Below are positions 18,393-26,968 of a stretch of DNA of 64,000 bases, piece by piece. The notes below the pieces were generated by a model that saw only the letters and a program-made list of their open reading frames with translations, was not told where the DNA came from and made no database searches. Position 1 is the stretch's first letter. Every line of letters begins with the position of its first letter. Source of the stretch: Alphaproteobacteria bacterium (GTDB lineage Bacteria; Pseudomonadota; Alphaproteobacteria; RF32; CAG-239). Location of the stretch: assembly GCA_015062585.1 (NCBI GenBank), contig SUUJ01000002.1, positions 17,263-81,262 on the forward strand, in the 5' to 3' direction. The translations under genes and the position numbers were made by a program.

Positions 18393-19214
18393 ATGCAAAA
18401 GTTCAATTATCACTGTCACACCAGTCATGAAAATGTTTTTGATGGTCAAAATACACCTGATGAAATGATATCTACATATAAAGAAAAAGGTTTTACTGAA
18501 GTTGGTATAAGTAATCATTGTATATATAACCGCATTTTTGAAAAAATACCTAAAGAAGCACCGTCATATTTTCATAATATAGATGATTTAGTAGATATTC
18601 ATAAAAGATGTTTTGATTTAATAGATGAAAGCGCCGCTAAACATAATATAAAAGTCTATAAAGGAATGGAAGTTGATTTTTTTCAATCAAAAGAATGGCG
18701 TAATGACTTCGAAATAATACTAAAAAAACTAAATCCCGATTATGTTATTGGCGCAACACATTTTCTTAAAAGTAAAAACAATGATTTTATCTGTAATTTA
18801 TATGTTTTAGATCAATATCCACCTATTCCGGAAGAAAGTATGAAGGAATTGTTGCAAAACTATTGGAAAAATGTAGTTGAATGTATAAATAGCGGATATT
18901 TCAAGTTTGTTGTTCATCCGGATTACTGTACACAATATGGATTATCTGTAACACCTGAATGGGATGAATGCAAATATAAGGTAATTGAAGCTTTACATAG
19001 AACGAAAACAGCCTGTGAAATAAATACAAAGAGTATAAGACGACGCGGATACCCCTCTCCTGACTGGTGGATAGTTAAAGAGCTTATAAAGAAAGAAGTT
19101 CCTTTATTGATTAGTGATGATGCGCACGGAATCGAAGATGTTGGCACTAAATTCGCAGAAGTAGAAGAAAAATTAGCTGAGTTTGGATGTAAAAACAGGT
19201 TTGTTTCTTTATAA
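18393..19214 (+). CDS. PHP-domain phosphoesterase (histidinol-phosphatase-like)
   Basis: 273 residues. It starts with the PHP metal motif YHCHTSHE (His7, His9). Further ligands lie in ISNHC, KGMEVDFF, GATHF, VVHPDY and SDDAHG. The whole resembles HisJ/HisK histidinol-phosphatases, but the family also contains phosphoesterases unrelated to histidine synthesis, and no his gene is nearby. AAGGA precedes the start. The stop is followed by 122 bp of AT-rich sequence before rsmG. Confidence 0.85.
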   Translation: MQKFNYHCHTSHENVFDGQNTPDEMISTYKEKGFTEVGISNHCIYNRIFEKIPKEAPSYFHNIDDLVDIHKRCFDLIDESAAKHNIKVYKGMEVDFFQSKEWRNDFEIILKKLNPDYVIGATHFLKSKNNDFICNLYVLDQYPPIPEESMKELLQNYWKNVVECINSGYFKFVVHPDYCTQYGLSVTPEWDECKYKVIEALHRTKTACEINTKSIRRRGYPSPDWWIVKELIKKEVPLLISDDAHGIEDVGTKFAEVEEKLAEFGCKNRFVSL

Positions 19215-19336
19215 TTTGATTCAAAAACAAGTGTTTAAGTTATTGTTTTAAAGTGATTTTTGTTTGAGTTATAAATTTTGTTTATAACTGTATTTTTTGT
19301 GTTTTAAAATTTTTATAAAAAATATAAAAATAAATT

Positions 19337-19960
19337 ATGAAAAATTTTATGGAAAAATATAGTGTTTCATGTGAAACAATGGGATTGTTGACAATTTACC
19401 ATGGCTTACTTGTTGAATGGCAAAGTAAGTTTAATTTGGTAAGTAATTCAAGTCTGCAACACGCATGGAATCGCCATTTTGAGGACTCTGTTCAGTTATA
19501 TGAATATATTCCTCAAAATGCTGTTAGTTTGATTGATTTTGGCTCTGGAGCTGGTTTTCCGGCGATGGTGTTGGCTATAATTGCTAAAGAAAAAACACCG
19601 TATTTAAATTTTACGCTTGTTGAAAGTATTAAAAAGAAAACACTGTATTTAAATGAAGTAGCCTTAAAAACAGGCGTGAGCGTAAATATAATAAACGATA
19701 GAATCGAAAATATAAAAAAACAAAAGTATGATGTCATAACATCGCGTGCAATGACCTCACTTAATGATTTATTAAAATATGCTTATCCGTTTTGCCATAA
19801 ACAAACGGTTTGTATATTTCCAAAAGGAAAAAATTATAGTTCAGAACTTGCTGAAGCGCACAAAACATGGAAATTTAAGTGTGATATAAAACAAAGCAAG
19901 GTTTCTGATGAAGGTAAAATTTTAATAATAACTGATATCCAAAAGAAAAAGGAGAAATGA
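19337..19960 (+). CDS. rsmG: 16S rRNA m7G527 methyltransferase RsmG (GidB)
   Basis: 207 residues. It methylates G527 of 16S rRNA in the streptomycin-binding region. The SAM-binding motif DFGSGAGFPAM lies near 67-77, preceded by the family signature W.RHFEDS and followed by ESIKKKTLYL and SRAM. An ATG four codons in is an alternative start, as neither has a strong Shine-Dalgarno. It ends 1 bp before parA with the parA ribosome-binding site inside its 3' end. A parS-like site sits near its start. Confidence 0.95.
   Translation: MKNFMEKYSVSCETMGLLTIYHGLLVEWQSKFNLVSNSSLQHAWNRHFEDSVQLYEYIPQNAVSLIDFGSGAGFPAMVLAIIAKEKTPYLNFTLVESIKKKTLYLNEVALKTGVSVNIINDRIENIKKQKYDVITSRAMTSLNDLLKYAYPFCHKQTVCIFPKGKNYSSELAEAHKTWKFKCDIKQSKVSDEGKILIITDIQKKKEK
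19363..19378. promoter_or_regulatory. parS-like site 2 (within rsmG)
   Basis: TGTTTCATGTGAAACA, one mismatch to the general parS consensus and the exact reverse complement of the site inside mnmG. It lies 0.6 kb upstream of parA. Confidence 0.82.
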
Positions 19961-19961
19961 A

Positions 19962-20738
19962 ATGCCAAGAATCTTAGCCGTGGCTAACCGAAAAGGTGGA
20001 GTTGGTAAAACAACAACAACAGTTAATGTGGCAACAGCAATGGCGGCTGCCGGTAAAAAAGTACTTGTTATCGATTTAGATCCACAGGGTAATGCATCAA
20101 CATCAATGGGAATAGATAAAAAAGGAGCTGTCAGATCTTCTTATGATGTATTGTTAGGAGAAGCTAAACTTACTGAAGCGGTCGTTTGGACTGAAATTCC
20201 TAATTTTTCACTTGTGCCCTCATCTCCTGATTTAGCAGCAGCTGAAATAGAGTTAATTGAAATGGATAGAAGAGAATTTGCTCTAAAAAAAGCTATTAAC
20301 AAAGATGCTGTAAACTATGATTATATATTGATTGATTGTCCTCCGTCACTAAGCTTGATAACTATAAATGCTTTGGTGGCAGCAGATGCCGTCATAGTAC
20401 CGTTGCAATGTGAATTTTTAGCTTTGGAAGGTATTTCGGATTTAATTCAAAATATAAATATAATAAAGAAAAATTTTAATCCAAATCTTACTTTGCACGG
20501 TGTTGTACTGACAATGTATGATAAAAGAAACAATTTAACACAAATGGTGGAAGAGGATGTCAGAAATTTCTTCGGTAAAAAGGTTTATGATACCGTAATC
20601 CCTAGAAATGTTAAAATTTCAGAGGCTCCATCACATGGTAAACCGGTTCTATTATATGATTTTAAATGTCCGGGATCACAAGCATATATTGGTTTAACAA
20701 AAGAAGTATTAAAAAGAGAAAGAGAGTTAGTAGCATGA
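19962..20738 (+). CDS. parA: Chromosome-partitioning ATPase ParA
   Basis: 258 residues. ParA binds DNA non-specifically in its ATP form and moves ParB-parS complexes. The deviant Walker A KGGVGKTT lies at residues 11-18, IDLDPQGNAS near 41-50, and Walker B is LIDCPPSL. The length is that of chromosomal ParA/Soj. It has a strong AAAGGAG site and overlaps parB (ATGA), so the pair is coupled. Confidence 0.98.
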   Translation: MPRILAVANRKGGVGKTTTTVNVATAMAAAGKKVLVIDLDPQGNASTSMGIDKKGAVRSSYDVLLGEAKLTEAVVWTEIPNFSLVPSSPDLAAAEIELIEMDRREFALKKAINKDAVNYDYILIDCPPSLSLITINALVAADAVIVPLQCEFLALEGISDLIQNINIIKKNFNPNLTLHGVVLTMYDKRNNLTQMVEEDVRNFFGKKVYDTVIPRNVKISEAPSHGKPVLLYDFKCPGSQAYIGLTKEVLKRERELVA

Positions 20739-21727
20739 ATGAAGATATGGGAAAGAAAAAAAGTCTGGGCCGTGGTTTAGAGGCTCTTTTAGGTGATATG
20801 AATGAAGATGTTTTAACTGAAGAATTAAATCAAATTAAAACAGGTAATTTTGTATCGGTTAATGATATTACTGTCAGTTCTTTTCAGCCTCGTAAAGAAT
20901 TTGATGAAGATGCTATACAGTCTTTAGCTGCTTCAATCAAAGAAAAAGGAGTTTTGCAACCTCTTATTGTCAGAAGATCTTCAAACGGTTATGAATTGAT
21001 AGCCGGTGAAAGAAGATTAAGAGCTTCAAAAATTGCCGGTTTAACAGAAGTGCCGGTGATTATAAAAGATCTTTCTGATGGTGAAGTTTTAGAAATTGCG
21101 TTAATAGAAAACTTACTTAGAGAGAATTTATCGGCAATTGAAGAAGCAGAGGCTTATCAAAATTTGATGGATAATTTTTCTCATACTCAAGAAAAAGTAG
21201 CAACAATAGTTGGAAAGTCGCGCAGTTATATAGCTAATACTCTAAGACTCTTGAGTTTACCCGAAGAAATAAAAGGTTATATTAACACAGGTAAATTGAC
21301 AGCAGGTCATGCCAGATGTTTGGTAGGTCTTGACAACGCTAAAAATTTGGCAGATAAAATAATAAGAGAAGAGCTTAGTGTTCGTCAGGTTGAAGAGATG
21401 GTTTCAAAACAAAAAGAAACAGATATCTTTCCGGACAATAACCACTCTGAAAAACAAAACAAAAAAGAAACAAACTCTGATTTGTTGGATATTGAACAAC
21501 ACCTAAATCAAAAGCTCGGTTTGAGAATAAAGATATCTCAAAGCAAACAAGGAGGAGGAAAGGTCGTTTTGCAATATTCTTCGACAGCAGAGCTTGATAT
21601 GATTATAGGTATATTAGATCACCAAAAACACATGGATTTAAGTGTTACTGACAACAGTTTTGAGTCACAACCTCAACCGCTAACACAAACACAAAACGAA
21701 AAATTTTCAATAAAATTTATAGAATAG
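20735..21727 (+). CDS. parB: Chromosome-partitioning CTPase and parS-binding protein ParB
   Basis: 330 residues from the ATG that overlaps the parA stop (MNEDMGKKKSLGRGLEALLGD, with the ParA-interacting RGL motif). The N-terminal CTP-binding domain carries GERRLRA and ENLLRENLSAIEEA. A helix-turn-helix (about 150-180; SHTQEKVATIVGKSRSYIANTLRLL) binds parS. A charged linker leads to a C-terminal dimerisation domain. Three parS-like sites lie within 4 kb on either side, so the system is complete here. Confidence 0.97.
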   Translation: MNEDMGKKKSLGRGLEALLGDMNEDVLTEELNQIKTGNFVSVNDITVSSFQPRKEFDEDAIQSLAASIKEKGVLQPLIVRRSSNGYELIAGERRLRASKIAGLTEVPVIIKDLSDGEVLEIALIENLLRENLSAIEEAEAYQNLMDNFSHTQEKVATIVGKSRSYIANTLRLLSLPEEIKGYINTGKLTAGHARCLVGLDNAKNLADKIIREELSVRQVEEMVSKQKETDIFPDNNHSEKQNKKETNSDLLDIEQHLNQKLGLRIKISQSKQGGGKVVLQYSSTAELDMIIGILDHQKHMDLSVTDNSFESQPQPLTQTQNEKFSIKFIE

Positions 21728-21739
21728 AAGGGAATATAA

Positions 21740-21973
21740 ATGACTATTTTGGATAAAATGTTGGAAAACTGCGAAAAAGCCGGATATACAACAACTAAAA
21801 ATGTTCAAAAAATTGCAAATGCAAAACAAATGATGTTTGGCGAAAACGAATGGCATCGTTGCCCTTGTGATGGCCAAAATCCCGAGCGCTATTGCATATC
21901 AGAATTATGTCGTTCAGACATAGAACGAGATGGTGAATGCCATTGCCATTGTTATTGCAAAAAAATAGGATAA
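21740..21973 (+). CDS. Ferredoxin:thioredoxin reductase catalytic (beta)-like protein
   Basis: 77 residues, Cys-rich: Cys41-Pro-Cys43, Cys52, Cys57, then Cys67-His-Cys69-His-Cys71-Tyr-Cys73, plus a lone Cys11. The CPC...C..DIE.DG.CHC pattern matches the catalytic subunit of ferredoxin:thioredoxin reductase, a 4Fe-4S disulfide reductase, but the spacing is changed and there is an extra Cys pair at the C terminus. Redox function is inferred from the cluster motif. It is 12 bp after parB and before a strong terminator, so it is probably the last gene of the par transcript. I see no variable subunit or thioredoxin nearby. Confidence 0.75.
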   Translation: MTILDKMLENCEKAGYTTTKNVQKIANAKQMMFGENEWHRCPCDGQNPERYCISELCRSDIERDGECHCHCYCKKIG

Positions 21974-21974
21974 T

Positions 21975-22002
21975 AAAAGCCCCGCATAAAAGCGGGGTTT
22001 TT
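21975..22002 (+). terminator. Intrinsic terminator of the par operon
   Basis: GC-rich stem (AAAAGCCCCGC with its complement, one G-T pair) with a 6-nt A-rich loop, followed by six T. Confidence 0.93.
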
Positions 22003-22075
22003 TAATAATATATTTACCTAAGACAAATACAATAAACTCATTATTTGGATTAACTAAACAAACTAGAGAGATTTC

Positions 22076-23062
22076 ATGAGTTTTATAAAGAGATTTATAT
22101 ATGGTTCGGTAGCCTTGATTTTTATTTTAATGGGCGGATTCGGAACGCAAAGCAATAGCATGATTCTGCAGTGCGGAGGTTTTATCGGGTTAATTCTTGG
22201 CTTGGTTATATTATATGTTTTTGCAAGAATGGCTTGGCGAGCTATGGGATGTTTACCATCCTTATTGGTTTTTGTTCTTATAACACTCTTTGTATTGTAT
22301 GCCATAGGATCTTTTAATGGTGGCATAAATAATATAGGTCATAACCTAAAATCATTTTTCGGACAACATAATGAATCTTCATCAGAAAATATTGTTAATC
22401 CTCAAATAGATATGCCTGAAACAATAGATGTTGAAGATGTCGAGAGTGAAAACACAAGTAAAAACAACAACAACGACGGAGTTGTTAATCTAATAGGTGA
22501 AGATGAACACCCGATTATTCTTGAAAACTTTTTACCAAAACCTAAAAAGAAAGAGAAAAGACAGTTTAATCCAATGGATTATCCTTATATAAACGGATAT
22601 TCCAATGTTGTTCAAGGAGATACTTTAACTGTCGCCGGTAGAGTAGTAAAACTGTTTGGTGTTGCATCTCCGGAGATATCTCAAACTTGTGCCGATGGTT
22701 CCGGTCGAGGATATCGTTGCGGTCAACAATCAATAGCTTGGTTAAGCAGTTGGTTGAGCAATCATCAAGTAAAATGCCATATTATAGCCGAAGACAAATC
22801 AGGCTTATTAACCGGTGTTTGTATGTTGGGGCAATATGATATAGGCGCAGCAATTGTAAATGCGGGATGGGCAGTTGCCGATACAAGACAAACGGCAATA
22901 TATTCAGCTTACCAAAATCAAGCAGCCTTGAATAAACGCGGTTTATGGCAAGGTAAATTTTATATGCCTTGGGATTGGCAAAAAATTAAAAACAGAAAAG
23001 CAAATATTAAAGTTATAAAACCCAAAGTCCCCAAAAAGTCGGTTTGGTCTAAGTATTTCTAG
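22076..23062 (+). CDS. Membrane-anchored staphylococcal-nuclease-like protein
   Basis: 328 residues. Two or three N-terminal membrane spans (about 10-85) are followed by an acidic, Asn-rich linker (about 95-165) and a thermonuclease (SNase) OB-fold domain (about 180-310: GDTLTVAGRVVKLFGVASPE...CGQQS...GWAVAD). In active SNase the key residues are Arg35, Glu43 and Arg87. The first Arg is Lys here (VVKLFG), the Glu of PE is kept, and the usual YGR segment reads SGLLTG, so the second Arg appears lost. Nuclease activity is therefore doubtful, and nucleic-acid binding is possible. It is 8 bp upstream of tsaE. Confidence 0.8.
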   Translation: MSFIKRFIYGSVALIFILMGGFGTQSNSMILQCGGFIGLILGLVILYVFARMAWRAMGCLPSLLVFVLITLFVLYAIGSFNGGINNIGHNLKSFFGQHNESSSENIVNPQIDMPETIDVEDVESENTSKNNNNDGVVNLIGEDEHPIILENFLPKPKKKEKRQFNPMDYPYINGYSNVVQGDTLTVAGRVVKLFGVASPEISQTCADGSGRGYRCGQQSIAWLSSWLSNHQVKCHIIAEDKSGLLTGVCMLGQYDIGAAIVNAGWAVADTRQTAIYSAYQNQAALNKRGLWQGKFYMPWDWQKIKNRKANIKVIKPKVPKKSVWSKYF

Positions 23063-23070
23063 GTAAAATA

Positions 23071-23523
23071 ATGCAAAAAAAAATAATCTGTAATACAGAA
23101 GAAGATACTATAGCCTTAGCTGAACAATTTGCCCAAATAGCAAAGAAAAAAGATGTTTTTGCTTTATATGGCACTTTAGGCATGGGAAAAAGCGTTTTTG
23201 CCCGGGCTTTTATCCAAAAGCTTTGTGATGTTGAAGATGTTCCAAGCCCTACATTTACCTTGGTTCAAACCTATTCTTCATCAAAAGGTGAAATATATCA
23301 CTATGATTTGTACCGTCTAAAAAATCCTGACGAGGTTTTTGAGCTAGGCTTTGAAGAGTCTTTATACAGCGGAATAAATCTTATCGAATGGCCTGAAAAT
23401 GCAGGAAATTGGCTTCCTAAAGATGTTATAAAAATACAAATTGTTCCACATGAAACAGGGCGACTTTTTATAATAGATGTATTTTCTTCAGAAAAAGAAA
23501 GTAGGTTGGAGACAATAAAATGA
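23071..23523 (+). CDS. tsaE: tRNA threonylcarbamoyladenosine synthesis ATPase TsaE
   Basis: 150 residues. TsaE powers the TsaB-TsaD complex that makes t6A37 in ANN-reading tRNAs. The P-loop GTLGMGKS is at 34-41, followed by SPTFTLVQTY, YHYDLYRL and LIEWPE, all family signatures. It overlaps hprK by 4 bp. A parS-like site lies near its 3' end. Confidence 0.95.
   Translation: MQKKIICNTEEDTIALAEQFAQIAKKKDVFALYGTLGMGKSVFARAFIQKLCDVEDVPSPTFTLVQTYSSSKGEIYHYDLYRLKNPDEVFELGFEESLYSGINLIEWPENAGNWLPKDVIKIQIVPHETGRLFIIDVFSSEKESRLETIK
23442..23457. promoter_or_regulatory. parS-like site 3 (within tsaE)
   Basis: TGTTCCACATGAAACA. One mismatch to TGTTNCACGTGAAACA and one difference from the site in mnmG. 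It lies 1.7 kb downstream of parB. Confidence 0.7.
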
Positions 23524-23933
23524 GCCAAAACATTTATGCAACCTGTATCAACATAAAGTCAAAAGGTGTGTTATTATTAGGAGATTCTGGATCCGGTAAA
23601 TCAGATCTTGCATTAAGGCTTATTACATTGTTTTCAGCAAAACTTATAAGTGATGATAGAACCGAAATAAGCAAAAAAAGAACAAAAATCATAGCCTCAG
23701 CTCCCAAAACCATAAAAGGTCTATTAGAGGTGAGAGGGGTTGGTATTGTAAAATTCAAACACCAAAAAGAAACAAAAGTCGACTTAATTATTAAGCTAAC
23801 AGACGAAAAAATTGAAAGAATTCCTCAAAAAGAAGAATATGATTTAGAAGGAATAAAAATTCCTATGTTTTATCTGAATCCTTTTGAAGTTTCTGCGCCA
23901 TCAAAAGTTTTAGCTATGTTAAGTTTGCTGTGA
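23520..23933 (+). CDS. hprK: Short HPr kinase/phosphorylase
   Basis: 137 residues, the C-terminal catalytic domain only, as is normal in alphaproteobacteria. HprK phosphorylates and dephosphorylates a Ser in HPr. The P-loop GDSGSGKSD lies at about 21-29, LISDDRTEI carries the catalytic Asp pair, and LLEVRGVGI is the K-loop-like segment. Its likely substrate is the HPr at 57682-57957, which keeps the target Ser. It overlaps tsaE (ATGA) here instead of sitting beside the PTS genes. Confidence 0.93.
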   Translation: MSQNIYATCINIKSKGVLLLGDSGSGKSDLALRLITLFSAKLISDDRTEISKKRTKIIASAPKTIKGLLEVRGVGIVKFKHQKETKVDLIIKLTDEKIERIPQKEEYDLEGIKIPMFYLNPFEVSAPSKVLAMLSLL

Positions 23934-24014
23934 GGATTTGAAAATCGCGGTTGATTTATTATGCTCAACATTTTAATATAAATACAAAATATAATTTAAG
24001 CTAGGATGGTTAAC

Positions 24015-24809
24015 ATGTTGTTTTTACGAAAAGTAGAGAAGTTTTTGCGTCGCCAGGGAACACCATTGGTAGGCTTTATGTTCAAGGTTGGCGAACTTTT
24101 TGTTTTTATTGCTCAATCCATATATAACTGTTTTACTCCGCCGTTTTATTGCAATAATTTGTGGCGACAGATAATGGATATGGGTTTTTACTCTCTGCCT
24201 GTTGTCGGATTAACAACAATATTTGCCGGTATGGTAATTGCCTTGCAAAGTTATTCCGGATTTGCTTCTGTGGGAGCAGAAAGTATGGTTGCCAGCGTTG
24301 TTTTAATCTCTGTTACCAGAGAATTAGCGCCTGTTTTATCAGCTCTTATGGTTGCCGGCAGAATAGGTGCTGCTATGGCGGCCGAAATAGGAACAATGCG
24401 AGTTACCGAGCAAATAGATGCTTTAACAACTCTCTCTACTAACCCTTTCAAATATTTGGTAGCCCCAAGAATTTGGGCCGGCTTAATTGTTATGCCTATA
24501 TTGGTTTTAATCGGTGATATTATAGGTATTTTTGGTGGTTATGTTGTAGGTGTCTACAAACTTGGTTTTAATGCGTCAAACTACATAAATGCCACATTAA
24601 ATGATTTAGAAGCCTTGGATATTACAACAGGTGTCGTAAAAGCAGCTGTTTTTGGTTTTATTATTTCGCTGATGGGTTGTTATAACGGATACAAATCTCG
24701 AGGTGGTGCGCAAGGCGTGGGAACAGCTACAACTAATGCTGTGGTTTCTTCATCTATTTTAATTTTAATCTTTAACTACATTGTTACAGAACTTTTCTTC
24801 TCAAAATAA
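24015..24809 (+). CDS. mlaE: MlaE-type ABC transporter permease
   Basis: 264 residues from the ATG at 24015, chosen because AGGA lies eight bases upstream; an ATG at 24006 would leave no room for a ribosome-binding site. MlaE is the inner-membrane permease of the phospholipid transport system that keeps outer-membrane lipid asymmetry. Five or so hydrophobic helices are visible, with the family's ELAPVLSALMVAGRIGAAMAAE and EQIDAL segments. It is followed 10 bp later by its ATPase. No mlaD follows. Confidence 0.95.
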   Translation: MLFLRKVEKFLRRQGTPLVGFMFKVGELFVFIAQSIYNCFTPPFYCNNLWRQIMDMGFYSLPVVGLTTIFAGMVIALQSYSGFASVGAESMVASVVLISVTRELAPVLSALMVAGRIGAAMAAEIGTMRVTEQIDALTTLSTNPFKYLVAPRIWAGLIVMPILVLIGDIIGIFGGYVVGVYKLGFNASNYINATLNDLEALDITTGVVKAAVFGFIISLMGCYNGYKSRGGAQGVGTATTNAVVSSSILILIFNYIVTELFFSK

Positions 24810-24819
24810 GGAAAAAACA

Positions 24820-25584
24820 ATGACAGAAACAAAAATAAAACTAACAAATGTATATAAATCTTTTGGCAAGAAAACAGTTCTTCGCGGTGTAACCTTAGAT
24901 GTAAAAAAAGGCGAATCTTTAGTTGTAATCGGCGGATCGGGAACGGGTAAATCGGTTCTTATTAAATGTATCCAAGGTCTTTTAACGCCGGAAGAAGGTT
25001 CTATTTTAGTTGATGATAAAGAGGTTGTCGGAATACAAGAGAACGAAAAAGAAGAGCTTCATTCAAAAATGGGTATGCTTTTTCAGGGCGGAGCATTGTT
25101 TGACAGTTTGAGTGTTTGGGAAAATGTTGCTTTTGATTTGTTAGAAAACAAAGGATACAGCAAAAAAGACGCTAAAAATGAGGCAATCAGAGTTTTGCGT
25201 TCGGTAGGGTTAGATCCTGAGGTTGCTGATCTGTCACCGGCAGAATTGTCCGGCGGTATGCAAAAGAGAGTAGGTTTAGCCAGAGCGATTATATCAAAAC
25301 CGGAAATAATCTTTTTTGATGAGCCGACAACCGGTTTAGATCCTATTATGGCCGATGTAATTAACGATTTGATAGTTGAATCTGTAAAAGGATTAGGTGC
25401 TACCGGTTTAACCATTACTCATGATATGGCTTCAGTTAGAAAAATTGCTGACAGGGTGGCTATGCTATACAAGGGAGAAATTATATGGCAAGGCACCGTA
25501 AAGGAAATGGATGAAACAGAAAATCCTTATGTTGTTCAGTTCATCAATGGAAAATCTCAAGGACCTATAAAAACAGGAGCATAA
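24820..25584 (+). CDS. mlaF: MlaF-type ABC transporter ATPase
   Basis: 254 residues from the ATG at 24820, which has a TAAGGA site; the frame is open 13 codons further upstream inside mlaE. Walker A is GGSGTGKS, the signature is LSGGMQKRVGLARAI, Walker B is IIFFDEPTTGLDP, and the H-loop is in ITHD. The order mlaE-mlaF is conserved, but the usual mlaD partner is not next: radA begins 2 bp after the stop. Confidence 0.96.
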   Translation: MTETKIKLTNVYKSFGKKTVLRGVTLDVKKGESLVVIGGSGTGKSVLIKCIQGLLTPEEGSILVDDKEVVGIQENEKEELHSKMGMLFQGGALFDSLSVWENVAFDLLENKGYSKKDAKNEAIRVLRSVGLDPEVADLSPAELSGGMQKRVGLARAIISKPEIIFFDEPTTGLDPIMADVINDLIVESVKGLGATGLTITHDMASVRKIADRVAMLYKGEIIWQGTVKEMDETENPYVVQFINGKSQGPIKTGA

Positions 25585-25586
25585 GC

Positions 25587-26960
25587 TTGTCAAAAAAAGA
25601 ACTTAAACAGTTTGTTTGTCAAAATTGCGGAAGCGTTTATCCAAAATGGCAGGGAAAATGCGATTCTTGTGGTGAATGGAACACTATAATTGAGGAAATA
25701 ACCGGTGGCGGAGGTTTTTCCAATATAAATTACAATAAGCGCAAAGGCAAAGAAATAGAATTTGTTTCATTAAACGGCGCTCAAGAAAAGCTGGACAGGT
25801 TATCTACCAATATAAAAGAATTAGACCGAGTTTGCGGTGGAGGCTTGGTTTCTGGTTCGGTCATTTTGGTCGGAGGCGACCCGGGAATAGGAAAATCAAC
25901 TCTTTTGCTTCAAGCTTGCGCAAAAGTTGCTGATTTACCTCAAAAACCCGAAGTTTACTATATTTCCGGAGAAGAGGCGATAGATCAGGTAAGAATTAGA
26001 GCCAAAAGATTGGGTTTGGAGCAATCTCCGGTTAATTTAGCTTCTTGTACAGATATCAAAGATATTATAGCAACCTTAGAAAAATCAAAAGCCTCTGTTG
26101 TTATTATCGATTCTATTCAAACAATGTATTTAGACGAGGTTGAATCAACTCCGGGAAGTGTTGCTCAAGTAAGAGCTTGCAGTTATGAATTGATAAAACT
26201 TGCCAAAAGAAAGGGTTTTACTTTGTTTTTGGTAGGACATGTCACCAAACAAGGCGAAATAGCGGGACCTCGAGTATTAGAACATATGGTAGATACTGTT
26301 TTGTATTTTGAAGGCGAAAGAGGGCACCATTTCAGAATATTAAGAGCTGTCAAAAACCGATATGGAGCAACCGATGAAATAGGTGTTTTTGAAATGCAAG
26401 ACAAGGGATTGGTTGAAGTAGCTAATCCGTCAGCTTTGTTCTTGGCAGAAAGACAGGGAAATATTTCAGGCTCATGCGTTTTTGCCGGTGTAGAGGGATC
26501 CAGACCTGTTTTGGTAGAAATACAAGCTTTGGTTAGTCCGACAGGTTATTCCAGCCCTAAAAGAGCTGTTGTAGGGTGGGATTCTAACCGATTAGCGATG
26601 GTTTTGGCTGTTTTAGAAGCTCGATGCGGAATAAATTTAAGCTCTCAGGATGTTTACTTAAATATTGCCGGAGGTTTGCGTATATCCGAACCGGCAGCTG
26701 ATTTAGCCGTGGCCTTAGCTGTTATTTCTTCGCTAAACAACAAGCCGCTTCCGGCTGATATGGTTATTTTTGGCGAAATAGGGTTATCCGGTGAGATTAG
26801 GGCTGTTTCACAACCGTCATTACGCTTAAAAGAAGCTAAAAAACTCGGTTTTTCAAGTGCAATTATGCCCCAGAGCCGTACAAATGATAAGAAGTTTAAT
26901 ATAGATCTGAACATTCACGAATTTGGAAATGTTCAACGATTGAGAAATTTATTTGATTAG
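25587..26960 (+). CDS. radA: DNA repair protein RadA
   Basis: 457 residues. RadA is a RecA-like helicase that processes recombination branches. The N-terminal zinc finger is Cys11-x2-Cys14...Cys25-x2-Cys28. Walker A is GDPGIGKST near 95, the RadA-specific motif is KNRYG, and a C-terminal Lon-like domain follows. The start is TTG, supported by AGGAG six bases upstream; no better in-frame ATG precedes the zinc finger. Confidence 0.97.
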   Translation: MSKKELKQFVCQNCGSVYPKWQGKCDSCGEWNTIIEEITGGGGFSNINYNKRKGKEIEFVSLNGAQEKLDRLSTNIKELDRVCGGGLVSGSVILVGGDPGIGKSTLLLQACAKVADLPQKPEVYYISGEEAIDQVRIRAKRLGLEQSPVNLASCTDIKDIIATLEKSKASVVIIDSIQTMYLDEVESTPGSVAQVRACSYELIKLAKRKGFTLFLVGHVTKQGEIAGPRVLEHMVDTVLYFEGERGHHFRILRAVKNRYGATDEIGVFEMQDKGLVEVANPSALFLAERQGNISGSCVFAGVEGSRPVLVEIQALVSPTGYSSPKRAVVGWDSNRLAMVLAVLEARCGINLSSQDVYLNIAGGLRISEPAADLAVALAVISSLNNKPLPADMVIFGEIGLSGEIRAVSQPSLRLKEAKKLGFSSAIMPQSRTNDKKFNIDLNIHEFGNVQRLRNLFD

Positions 26961-26968
26961 GAAATAAG

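Noticed and set aside
19268..19288. GTTATAAA...TTTATAAC inverted repeat upstream of rsmG
   Set aside because: AT-only palindromes of this size are expected by chance here; no T-run or known operator pattern.
24161..24442. 93-codon Cys-rich frame inside mlaE
   Set aside because: It is out of frame with an intact, well-conserved permease and has no start signal; the Cys content is a by-product of the frame.
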